The translations under genes were made by a program, and so were the position numbers. This document shows, one piece after another, positions 1-6,401 of a stretch of DNA of 7,011 bases. Position 1 is the first letter of the stretch, and every line of letters starts with the position of its first letter. The notes beneath the pieces are model-generated. The model was not told the DNA's origin. It did not search any database and saw only the letters and a program-made list of their open reading frames with translations. The stretch covers positions 1-7,011 of the forward strand of contig CAKZOF010000361.1 in NCBI GenBank assembly GCA_937135995.1, read 5' to 3'. This DNA comes from an uncultured Pyrinomonas sp. Lineage in GTDB: Bacteria > Acidobacteriota > Blastocatellia > Pyrinomonadales > Pyrinomonadaceae.

Positions 1-1859
1 TGTCGCATACCATTGGACGCCATACGCTCCATTACGGATTTGAGTGGGCGCGCATCGCGCGCGCATCCATGGGTCCGGGACGTGCAAACGGCGAGTTCAG
101 TTTCACCAATGGCTTCACGCAACAGTACGCCGATAGAGGGCAAGGTGCGTTCGATGGTTCGGGCATCGCCAATCTTCTGCTCGGCTATCCAGCCTCCGGC
201 TTCATTGACTGGAATGATAGCGCTTACCGCATCAACCAATACTATGCGGCGTACATTCAAGACGATTGGCAGGTGAGACCTGACCTCACGCTCAATCTCG
301 GTCTGCGCTACGACGTACAGGTGCCCTTTGTCGAACGCTTCAATCGCGTCATTCGCGGCTTCGACTACAATGTGAAGAATCCTTTGAGCGACCAAGTCCT
401 TGCCCGTTGGCGCGAGCTAAAAGCGCAATATGACGCGACCAATCCGCGCTACCCTTACCCTGATCCCCCGGCGGAACTTCGCGGCGGCATATTGTTTGCC
501 GACGAGAAGCACCGAAGAACCTACGCGACGGAGTGGTGGAATATCCAACCACGACTTGGCTTCGCTTGGCGATTTGCCGAGCGAACCGTCTTACGTGGCG
601 GCTTTGGCGTCTACTACCGCTTTGCTTCGCAAGGTAACCTCTCGACCGGCTTCAGCCAGCGTACAAACTACTTGGCTCAATCGCCCTTCGCCGGCGTTCC
701 TGGGGTCCCTTCGGCGACTGGCGTCACCGGTCCCTATTCGCTGCAAGATCCTTTCCCTGATGGAGTGGTTAGCCCGAAAGGAAGATCGCTAGGCTTGCTC
801 ACCAACATCGGGCAATTCGTCGGCTACGATGGTCGGACGCTGAAAATACCGCGTAGTTACATCTACTCGCTGGGAATCGAACGTGAACTCCCCTTTCAAA
901 TGGTGCTGGAAGTTTCATACTCCGGCAACAAGACCATCCATGATGTCATCTGCTGTTCGGGAGTCTACTACGACGAACCCCCACCGCGGCTGTTCGCCAG
1001 CGCCCAAGCCGATCCCATCCTCTTCAACCGACAACTCCCCAATCCGTTTTACGGCATCCTGCCTGCATCTTCTGACCTAGGGCGTGGGCAAACGCTCAGC
1101 GCGTACAATCTCTACCGTCCGTATCCGCTCTTCAACGGGATCATTGAATACAACGTTCCTGGGGCCTCTTTCCGCTATGATGCCATGCAGACCAAACTTG
1201 AGAAGCGCGTGCTTGGCGGACAGAGAACCGGCATTCTGACCTTCGTTGTCTCCTACACGTGGTCCAAACACTTCGAGAACAACCATCGCTTGAACGTGTG
1301 GGACAACAACGAACCACTGGCCCATGACCTTGAATATCAGGACAAGACACACAGCTTCGCTTTCAGCGGCGTCTGGGATCTGCCTTTCGGAGAAGGACGC
1401 GCGCTTTTTTCCAAACCATCGCGCCACCTCGGATGGCTCCTCAACGGTTGGCAAGTGAACTGGATCCTCACCTACTACTCGGGGTACCTTGTCGACAAAC
1501 CCAATCTGCTCTTCAATTGCGGAGATTACAAGGCTGATCCGCAAACGCCCGACAGATGGTTCAACAACGACAAGAACTGTTACCAACTCCTCCCGCCCTT
1601 CGCGCGACGCGAAGCTCTTTTCAGGTTCTCTTGGATCAGACAACCATCCAAACCTCAGTTGAACATCTCGTTAGCCAAGAACATCCGCCTCTCCGAGCGT
1701 TACGGTCTGCAGCTACGCGCCGAATCATTCAACGTAACCAACACCCCGATCCTTAAGGGGCCTGACACGAACTTCTTCAGCCCGAACTTCGGTCGCCTCT
1801 TCCCGGATCAGAAGAATTTCCCGCGGATCGTTCAACTGGCAGCGAAGTTCACCTTCTGA
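1..1859 (+). CDS. TonB-dependent receptor, Oar-like (C-terminal part, 5' truncated)
   Basis: Outer-membrane beta-barrel of the TonB-dependent receptor superfamily, expected to take up a large substrate across the outer membrane using TonB energy; the ligand is unknown. The frame is open from base 3 to the TGA at 1857-1859, giving about 618 residues. The ATG at 69 is internal: the 22 codons before it (SHTIGRHTLHYGFEWAR...) already read as barrel strand. Family-like segments include AAYIQDDWQVRPDLTLNLGL (early barrel), a repeat-like LRGGFGVYYRF strand, YIYSLGIEREL, and a C-terminus ending in AAKFTF with a terminal Phe, the usual barrel-assembly signal. Oar-like receptors are often about 1000 residues, with an N-terminal carboxypeptidase-regulatory-like domain and a plug, so those parts probably lie upstream of the window. 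The gene converges on the permease gene and is probably unrelated to the polysaccharide locus. The broad family is confident; Oar-like subtype is inferred from overall style. Confidence 0.9.
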   Translation, partial: SHTIGRHTLHYGFEWARIARASMGPGRANGEFSFTNGFTQQYADRGQGAFDGSGIANLLLGYPASGFIDWNDSAYRINQYYAAYIQDDWQVRPDLTLNLGLRYDVQVPFVERFNRVIRGFDYNVKNPLSDQVLARWRELKAQYDATNPRYPYPDPPAELRGGILFADEKHRRTYATEWWNIQPRLGFAWRFAERTVLRGGFGVYYRFASQGNLSTGFSQRTNYLAQSPFAGVPGVPSATGVTGPYSLQDPFPDGVVSPKGRSLGLLTNIGQFVGYDGRTLKIPRSYIYSLGIERELPFQMVLEVSYSGNKTIHDVICCSGVYYDEPPPRLFASAQADPILFNRQLPNPFYGILPASSDLGRGQTLSAYNLYRPYPLFNGIIEYNVPGASFRYDAMQTKLEKRVLGGQRTGILTFVVSYTWSKHFENNHRLNVWDNNEPLAHDLEYQDKTHSFAFSGVWDLPFGEGRALFSKPSRHLGWLLNGWQVNWILTYYSGYLVDKPNLLFNCGDYKADPQTPDRWFNNDKNCYQLLPPFARREALFRFSWIRQPSKPQLNISLAKNIRLSERYGLQLRAESFNVTNTPILKGPDTNFFSPNFGRLFPDQKNFPRIVQLAAKFTF

Positions 1860-1873
1860 AAATAGACACCGTC

Positions 1874-1908
1874 GAAGTTAGCCCCGCGCGCCGCGTGGGG
1901 CTAACTTC
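1874..1908. terminator. GC-rich hairpin between convergent genes, probable bidirectional terminator
   Basis: A perfect 12-bp inverted repeat has arms at 1874-1885 (GAAGTTAGCCCC) and 1897-1908 (GGGGCTAACTTC). The inner bases can add four more pairs, one of them G-U, leaving a 3-base loop at 1890-1892. It begins 15 bases after the receptor stop and lies 35 bases beyond the permease stop, where a shared terminator would sit. Neither side has an immediate U-tract: the plus side continues TCCTAG, and the minus side reaches TATTTT only after about 9 bases. Classic intrinsic termination is therefore likely but not certain. Confidence 0.6.
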
Positions 1909-1942
1909 TCCTAGAATCGAGCAGTCGTCAACGCGGGCTTGA

Positions 1943-2773
1943 TCAAACCACGTCGGCGAAGCCGCGCCGCGTCCGCGCGAACCACCAGTAACCGAAGACG
2001 AAGGCGAGCGCGGCGAAGACGCCGAAGTAACTCAAGCCGGCCCAGTCCGGTGCGCGCCCGTCGAGAAGCGTGCGGCGGTAGCTCTCTATCAAACCGCTGA
2101 ACGGATTGAGCGCGATCAGCTTGCCGTACTGCGGCGGCACCACCGAGGCCGGGTAGATGATCGGCGTCAGGTACATCCATGCGGTGAGGATCAAACCAAG
2201 CGCATGCGCCGTATCGCGCACATAGACGCCGAGCGCGGCGACGAACCATGCGACGCCGAACATGAGCACGAGTTGCGGCAGCAGAAGCAACGGCAGAAAC
2301 AACCACGTCGCCGGCAGCCGCTGCTGAATGAAGAGCGTCGCGAAGAGCAACACGACCATTCCGCAAAGTTGGTTGCCGATGGCGGCGAGCGCGTGCGCCG
2401 CAGGCAACGTCTCCAGCGGGAAGATCACTTTCTTGACCAAGTTCGCGTGCGCGACGATCGTGTTGGCCGAGTTCTGCGCCGCTTCTTGAAACGCCGTCCA
2501 CGGAAGAAGCCCGCAGAAAAGGTAGAGCGCATAGCTCCACTTCGAACTGCTGGAGCCAAAGCGCGCGCCGAAGATGCCGGCGAAGATGAAGGTGTAGATG
2601 GCGATCATCATCGCCGGCGTCGCCACGCTCCACGCGAAGCCGAGGGAAGAACCGCGGTAACGCGCCGCAAGCTCGCGCCGTGCCAGCGACAGAACGAGCT
2701 CGCGCCGCTGCGGCAGTTCCCACAACGGACGCCACACGACGCGCCGCGCTTGCTCGGCTGAAACCATCACCAT
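1943..2773 (-). CDS. wzm: ABC-2 type polysaccharide export permease (Wzm-like)
   Basis: Inner-membrane permease of an ABC exporter for lipid-linked O-antigen, capsule or similar polysaccharide; it works with a Wzt-type ATPase. The 276-residue product matches the usual 260-280 residues. An amphipathic N-terminus (RRELVLSLARRELAARYRGS, 23-42) precedes about six hydrophobic segments near 46-68, 81-96, 122-149, 156-182, 187-208 and 245-265. Family-typical stretches are NLVKKVIFPLE (111-121), YVRDTAHALGLILTAWMYL (184-202) followed by TPIIYP, and NPFSGLIESYRRTLLDG (223-239). The start is set by a strong Shine-Dalgarno (GGGAGGT) 9 bases before the ATG at 2773. The frame stays open 70 codons further, to 2983, but that stretch is R/A/G-rich, resembles no family member and runs through intergenic repeats. 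A second ATG two codons on (2767) is worse spaced. The gene is divergent from the ATPase gene, which is unusual for this pair. Confidence 0.9.
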   Translation of the reverse strand: MVMVSAEQARRVVWRPLWELPQRRELVLSLARRELAARYRGSSLGFAWSVATPAMMIAIYTFIFAGIFGARFGSSSSKWSYALYLFCGLLPWTAFQEAAQNSANTIVAHANLVKKVIFPLETLPAAHALAAIGNQLCGMVVLLFATLFIQQRLPATWLFLPLLLLPQLVLMFGVAWFVAALGVYVRDTAHALGLILTAWMYLTPIIYPASVVPPQYGKLIALNPFSGLIESYRRTLLDGRAPDWAGLSYFGVFAALAFVFGYWWFARTRRGFADVV

Positions 2774-2782
2774 CGAGACCAC

Positions 2783-2789
2783 ACCTCCC
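2783..2789 (-). promoter_or_regulatory. Shine-Dalgarno site of the permease gene
   Basis: On the minus strand this reads GGGAGGT, a near-perfect match to the anti-Shine-Dalgarno, with 9 bases to the ATG at 2773-2771. It decides the start against the longer open frame reaching 2983 and against the ATG at 2767. Confidence 0.75.
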
Positions 2790-2805
2790 GCAAAAATGCT
2801 TTTGC

Positions 2806-2835
2806 ATTCTACCCATCTCGCGCGACTAGAACCAA
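2806..2835 (-). promoter_or_regulatory. Candidate sigma-70-type promoter for the permease gene
   Basis: On the minus strand, TTGGTT (2835-2830) is followed after 18 bases by TAGAAT (2811-2806). The -10 matches TATAAT at five of six positions; the -35 matches only TTG. Transcription would begin near 2799, leaving a short leader of about 25 bases that holds the Shine-Dalgarno. The -10 stands out as an AT-rich patch in GC-rich surroundings. Seen by eye only. Confidence 0.45.
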
Positions 2836-2862
2836 CTCGCTTGCCTTCCGTCTCTTCATCGG

Positions 2863-3017
2863 CCCGCACCCCCTGCGCGCGCGGGATCGCAGCCTCGCGA
2901 ATCTCCGCTCCGCTTCGGTTAACTCCCGCACCCCCTGCGCGCGCGGGATCGCAGTTCAGGCCCGCCCGCGTATTCGACGCCATTCACTATCGCCCTGCGC
3001 ACGCGCGAAATCGCGAG
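2863..3017. repeat. 30-bp direct repeat, two identical copies plus a degenerate third
   Basis: The 30 bases at 2863-2892 recur exactly at 2925-2954, a 62-bp offset. They begin CCCGCACCCCCTGCG and end GGGATCGCAG. A degenerate third copy starts at 2993 (CCCTGCGCACGCGCGAAATC), about 60 bp further, with substitutions and small insertions. CCCGC near the left end can pair with GCGGG at positions 19-23 of the unit, so each copy could form a small GC-rich hairpin. The 32-bp sequence between the two perfect copies does not recur. The function is unknown. Confidence 0.85.
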
Positions 3018-3108
3018 CGATCGGTTGAGCGTCGTTCCGGCACGGAGTCATCGTTTTTCGGTTCTTCGCCCGTACGCACGGACTTGGCCCTGACAGGTTT
3101 CCGCGCAG

Positions 3109-3198
3109 AACTCTATCTCCTCGCGCGGCGTGACGTGCCTGCGATCAGGGATCTCCAAAGCGCGCGTCCTAACTCTATCTTCTCACGCGCGCGGCGTG
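3109..3198. repeat. Second direct repeat pair with the same 62-bp spacing
   Basis: The segment at 3109-3132 (AACTCTATCTCCTCGCGCGG then CGTG) recurs at 3171-3198 with one substitution and a 4-base insertion (AACTCTATCTTCTCACGCGC then GCGGCGTG). The offset is 62 bp, as in the repeat 240 bp upstream. Both families share a GCGCGG-like core, and cores fall at about 2879, 2941, 3003, 3123 and 3189, consistent with a decayed tandem array of about 60-62 bp that lacks a clear member near 3063. The link between the two families is weaker than each pair on its own. Confidence 0.6.
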
Positions 3199-3276
3199 TC
3201 TCCGTCGAGCGCCGACGCTGCTCCGACGGCGTTCCCTTTGTCGGCAGGCGTTGTCGGCGCGTTCGCGGTCTCCTGA

Positions 3277-3305
3277 TTGCACTATCCTTTCGGTTTCTGT
3301 ACTAT
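3277..3305 (+). promoter_or_regulatory. Candidate sigma-70-type promoter for the ATPase-led operon
   Basis: TTGCAC (3277-3282) and TACTAT (3300-3305) are separated by exactly 17 bases in a locally AT-rich patch. Matches to consensus are modest: three of six for the -35 and four of six for the -10. Transcription would start near 3312, with a leader of about 70 bases before the ATG at 3383. No operator is recognisable. Confidence 0.35.
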
Positions 3306-3382
3306 TTTTCGGCCATGACGCCAACGCCCCGACGGCAGCGGATCGGGAGAACACTAGAGAGAATCCGGTCTTCGAATGAAAG

Positions 3383-4672
3383 ATGAGCACGGCTTTACGA
3401 GTCGAGGGCGTCTCTAAACAGTACCGCATCTACGACCGTCCGAGCGACCGTCTGCTCGAGAGTCTCTCGCGCGGTCGCCTGAAACGTCACCGGGAGTTCT
3501 GGGCGCTGCGGGATGTTTCGTTCGAAGTCGAACGCGGGACCACGGTCGGCATCATCGGCCCGAACGGGTGCGGCAAATCCACGTTGCTGCAGATCATCGC
3601 CGGGACTTTGGATCCGACGCACGGTCAAGTTTGGCGCGAGGGGCGCGTCGCCGCGCTGCTCGAACTCGGGGCCGGTTTCAACCCCGAATTCACTGGCCTC
3701 GAGAACGTCTTTATGAGCGCGGGGTTGATGGGCTTTTCGCGACACGAGACGGAAGCGCTGCTGCCCTCTATCGAACGTTTCGCCGAGATCGGCGACTTCA
3801 TCCACCAGCCCGTCAAGACCTATTCAAGCGGCATGTACGTGCGTTTGGCCTTCGCCGTCGCCGTGAGCGTCGATCCCGAACTGTTGCTCGTAGACGAAGC
3901 GCTAGCCGTCGGCGATGCCATCTTTCAACACCGATGCATGCGCCGTATCCGCGAGATGCAGGAGCGCGGGACGACCATCCTTTTCGTCTCGCATGACCCG
4001 GCAGCGATTAGGCATCTTTGCTCACGTGCCATTCTTCTAAACAACGGACACCTCATCGCCGACGGCAAAACCGTCGACGTCCTTAACCGATATCAACGAA
4101 TAATCATGGCGCGGGAAGAAAATTACGAATCGCAGTACTCGCACGTTGAAACGCCCCAGCAACAACAAAGTCAAATCGAAACCAAGCCCCTACAATACTC
4201 TTACAGACATGGAGACGGAAGCGCAAGAGTTTTGAGCGTTGACTTGCTCGATGCAGCTCATCGCCCGATTGAAGTCGTGGATAGCGGTGAAACATTGCAC
4301 TTGCTTTCACGGGTTCTCTTCCTTCGCGATGTGGACACGCCGGTTTTCGGCTTTATGATAAGGAATCGACATGGCATAAACGTTTTTGGCAACAACACCG
4401 AACAACAAGAGATGTTGTTCGGTCGTCTGCGCTACGGCGAAGTCGTTGAGGTGAAATTCTCTTTCAATTGCTGGCTGGTGCCGGAACTTTATTCGATCAC
4501 AGTGGCCGTCCATAGCATAGATGGAATCAGCTATGATTGGCTTGATGGGGCGCTCTTTTTTCGCGTGACGAGCCCTATTAGAATGGAAGGAATTGCTAAC
4601 CTGAACGCAAGCATTGCGGTAAGGAAAGTTCACGATTCGGTCCCTCAAACGATGCATACCGTGATGAGCTAA
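3383..4672 (+). CDS. wzt: Polysaccharide ABC transporter ATPase with C-terminal glycan-binding domain (Wzt-like)
   Basis: Cytoplasmic ATPase powering export of lipid-linked polysaccharide through a Wzm-type permease. The N-terminal nucleotide-binding domain (about 1-240) shows Walker A GPNGCGKST (59-67), the LLELGAGFNPEFTGLENVF segment typical of Wzt/TagH (92-110), signature YSSGMYVRLAFAVA (147-160), Walker B with catalytic Glu ELLLVDEAL (166-174) and the H-loop His204 in FVSH. A Gln-rich linker (about 255-268) leads to a beta-rich Wzt-C-type domain (about 270-400) that in E. coli O8/O9a binds the modified chain end. The length of 429 residues is close to O9a Wzt (431). The start is fixed by an in-frame TGA at 3377-3379, two codons upstream, although the Shine-Dalgarno is poor. 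Third-position GC drops sharply between the two domains. It heads an apparent operon, with 28 bases to the next gene. The partner permease is probably the divergent gene at 1943-2773, but this is inferred. Confidence 0.93.
   Translation: MSTALRVEGVSKQYRIYDRPSDRLLESLSRGRLKRHREFWALRDVSFEVERGTTVGIIGPNGCGKSTLLQIIAGTLDPTHGQVWREGRVAALLELGAGFNPEFTGLENVFMSAGLMGFSRHETEALLPSIERFAEIGDFIHQPVKTYSSGMYVRLAFAVAVSVDPELLLVDEALAVGDAIFQHRCMRRIREMQERGTTILFVSHDPAAIRHLCSRAILLNNGHLIADGKTVDVLNRYQRIIMAREENYESQYSHVETPQQQQSQIETKPLQYSYRHGDGSARVLSVDLLDAAHRPIEVVDSGETLHLLSRVLFLRDVDTPVFGFMIRNRHGINVFGNNTEQQEMLFGRLRYGEVVEVKFSFNCWLVPELYSITVAVHSIDGISYDWLDGALFFRVTSPIRMEGIANLNASIAVRKVHDSVPQTMHTVMS
4397..4423 (+). repeat. Perfect 11-bp inverted repeat inside wzt
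   Basis: ACCGAACAACA (4397-4407), a 5-base loop AGAGA, and TGTTGTTCGGT (4413-4423) form a perfect hairpin within the coding sequence of the glycan-binding domain (residues about 339-347). No T-run follows, so it is not a classic terminator. It could be chance, an RNA structure affecting translation or decay, or a trace of recombination. Confidence 0.5.
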
Positions 4673-4700
4673 ACGCAGTCTATCAATACTAAACTCTACC

Positions 4701-6401
4701 ATGTTCGAACGGAGCCGAAGCAGAGAAAGCGTCGCTGGATTGATGGCTAGAGTCCGCGAAGAGGTGGAGAAGATCAAACTCAAGCATACCTTCACGGCAA
4801 ACGCCGAGAGCGGAAATATGTCCTCTAGTGTCGTTACAGAAGGAAGCGACCAATTTCGAAAGTCGCTCCATCAAGACATCTCAAACGAGCATCATGCTGC
4901 AAAGCAACCAGCCTTTTCCTTCCTACAACTGCAACCGGAATTTCGTCATGAGCGGAAAAACGTGTATGACTTAGCAGAATTACTACAATATCATGATCGG
5001 AACTTCGTGCGAAAAGCTTTTCTTGCAATTTTGAATCGAGAACCGACTGAATCAGAACTTGCTCAGTATCTTGATGATCTACGTAGCGGACGTTGCGACA
5101 AGATCGATACGATAGAACGACTACTTCGCACGCCCGAAGGACAAGCACAAGGAGTCCTAATAAACGGACTACGTTCGCCCGTCACCCGTTTGCTGAGCAG
5201 CCTTCCCATCCTTGGCTACATACTGCGCACGCTGAAGGGCATCATCCGTCTTCCGATCATCATGAGAAACCAGCAACAGTTTGAATCCTACGTGCTGGGG
5301 CAGCAACAGTTGATCATCGATCACGTCAACGATCTGAGGCAACGGTTGATAGAACACCAACGAGAAACATCAACGATTTTGACGGAGGCATCAGAAATAG
5401 TCGGCGTCATCTGCGAGAGCTTCGCCGAACAGCTAAAAAACGAAATACAACAAAACATAGCAAGCGAAATAAACGAGTTGGCATCCGAAGGTTTGATCCA
5501 GCAACGCCAGGAACTAGAAGAGCTGATCGTTCAAGAACAAGCCGTGATAGTAAAATCTCAAAAGCTAGTACTGAATGAGTTAGTGGAACGACTAGAGGAG
5601 ATAACACACAAGCAACAACAATTGAAGAGCGAACTGAGTCTACAAGAACGCCGTTTAACGCGCCTGTTGCAAGATACACGGTCATTCCAAACGGATTACA
5701 CCAACCATCAAATCCCGGAACGCCTTACCATTACTTCTGATCTTTTCGACAAGCTCTTAGCAGCATTTGAAGAGCGCCTCCGCGGCGAACGCGCCGACAT
5801 AAAGGAGCGCTTGCGTGTCTATCATCCCATCGTCGCTGAAGCGCGGAAGCGGACTGGAGAGGCTCTGATCCTCGACCTAGGTTGCGGACGAGGTGAATGG
5901 TTGGAGATCGCGGCAGAAGCTGGATGGCAAGCGCGCGGGGTGGAGAAGAATCTAATTTTGGTTGAAAGATGCAAGGCGCTTTCTCTCGACGTTGTTGCCA
6001 GCGATGCATTGGCCTATCTGCGCACGCTGCCTGACGCTAGCTTGAGCGCGATCACGGCGTTTCACCTGATTGAGCATCTATCTTTCGCTGACATAGTCGA
6101 GCTAGTCGATGAAGCGCTGCGTGTGTTGAAAACAGAAGGCACCCTGATCATAGAGAGCCCCAATCCCAAGAATTTAATTGTCGGAGCTTGTAATTTTTAC
6201 TCTGATCCTACTCATCGTCAACCTCTTTTCCCAGACACCATTGAGTTCTTGCTGAATGAACGGGGATTCACAAACGTACGCATTGCGTACCAAAATCCCG
6301 CTGGTGGCAGCCCTTTTACCGGCGAGGATGAAGCATCTCGTACACTTCATAACTGGTTCTTCGGCCCACGTGATTTTGCGATCATTGCCGATAAGCCATG
6401 A
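4701..6401 (+). CDS. DUF4214-like / coiled-coil / SAM-dependent methyltransferase protein of the polysaccharide locus
   Basis: Predicted SAM-dependent methyltransferase acting on the glycan or a sugar intermediate; acceptor unknown. The 566 residues have several parts. The N-terminus has VAGLMARVREEVEKIK (11-26). A DUF4214-like segment (about 96-150) contains FVRKAFLAILNREPTESELA and ends LLRTPEGQAQG. A hydrophobic stretch (about 160-187) may touch the membrane. A long Gln/Glu-rich helical region, probably coiled coil, spans about 188-330. The class I methyltransferase domain (about 345-560) has motif I LDLGCGRGEW (391-400), an acidic Glu415 at the likely SAM-ribose position, Asp435, FHLIEHL (454-460), ESPNPKN (485-491) and DPTH (502-505). 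This catalytic signature is typical of methyltransferases in O-antigen clusters. Next to a Wzt with a C-terminal domain, it recalls WbdD, the O8/O9a chain terminator, but the order of catalytic domain and coiled coil is reversed and no kinase domain is seen. No strong Shine-Dalgarno precedes ATG 4701; Met15 is an alternative. The TGA overlaps the ATG of the next, broken gene as ATGA. Confidence 0.88.
   Translation: MFERSRSRESVAGLMARVREEVEKIKLKHTFTANAESGNMSSSVVTEGSDQFRKSLHQDISNEHHAAKQPAFSFLQLQPEFRHERKNVYDLAELLQYHDRNFVRKAFLAILNREPTESELAQYLDDLRSGRCDKIDTIERLLRTPEGQAQGVLINGLRSPVTRLLSSLPILGYILRTLKGIIRLPIIMRNQQQFESYVLGQQQLIIDHVNDLRQRLIEHQRETSTILTEASEIVGVICESFAEQLKNEIQQNIASEINELASEGLIQQRQELEELIVQEQAVIVKSQKLVLNELVERLEEITHKQQQLKSELSLQERRLTRLLQDTRSFQTDYTNHQIPERLTITSDLFDKLLAAFEERLRGERADIKERLRVYHPIVAEARKRTGEALILDLGCGRGEWLEIAAEAGWQARGVEKNLILVERCKALSLDVVASDALAYLRTLPDASLSAITAFHLIEHLSFADIVELVDEALRVLKTEGTLIIESPNPKNLIVGACNFYSDPTHRQPLFPDTIEFLLNERGFTNVRIAYQNPAGGSPFTGEDEASRTLHNWFFGPRDFAIIADKP

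Larger units (their letters stand above)
2774..3382. other. 609-bp divergent intergenic region without a credible gene
   Basis: This stretch separates the divergent permease and ATPase genes. Open frames cross it on both strands, but their translations are rich in Arg, Ser, Ala and Pro, and the internal repeats fall in different frames, so coding is unlikely. It holds a candidate promoter near each end (about 2806-2835 minus and 3277-3305 plus). Between them lies a GC-rich block with direct repeats spaced about 60-62 bp. No tRNA or rRNA was recognised. It may carry regulatory sites for both genes, or may be a repeat insertion or remnant of a rearrangement that separated wzm from wzt. Confidence 0.7.

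Noticed and set aside
1077..1643. A 188-codon minus-strand frame inside the receptor gene.
   Set aside because: The receptor frame on the plus strand is clearly coding throughout, and the antisense product shows no family-like segments.
2204..2761. A long plus-strand open frame opposite the permease gene.
   Set aside because: It is the antisense shadow of a GC-rich gene; the product is an Arg/Glu/His-rich sequence without domain features.
2774..2983. A 70-codon N-terminal extension of the permease, starting at 2983.
   Set aside because: It lacks family resemblance, crosses the repeats and the candidate -10, and a strong Shine-Dalgarno is correctly placed for the ATG at 2773.
2863..3016. A CRISPR array: 30-bp repeats separated by 32 bp, close to CRISPR geometry.
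   Set aside because: Only two copies are identical, the third is degenerate with insertions, the unit is very GC-rich and low in complexity, a second repeat family shares the spacing, and no cas gene is in the window.
2796..3386. An open plus-strand frame of 196 codons filling the intergenic region and ending in a TGA that overlaps the wzt ATG.
   Set aside because: The translation is Arg/Ser/Ala-rich with no recognisable domain, the direct repeats fall in different frames, and the wzm promoter and start region is overlapped; GC-rich DNA easily leaves such frames open.
3376..3417. An ATG 7 bases upstream of the wzt start, opening a 13-codon frame (MKDEHGFTSRGRL).
   Set aside because: It is out of frame with wzt, has no Shine-Dalgarno, and is too short to judge; a regulatory upstream frame cannot be excluded but nothing supports it.
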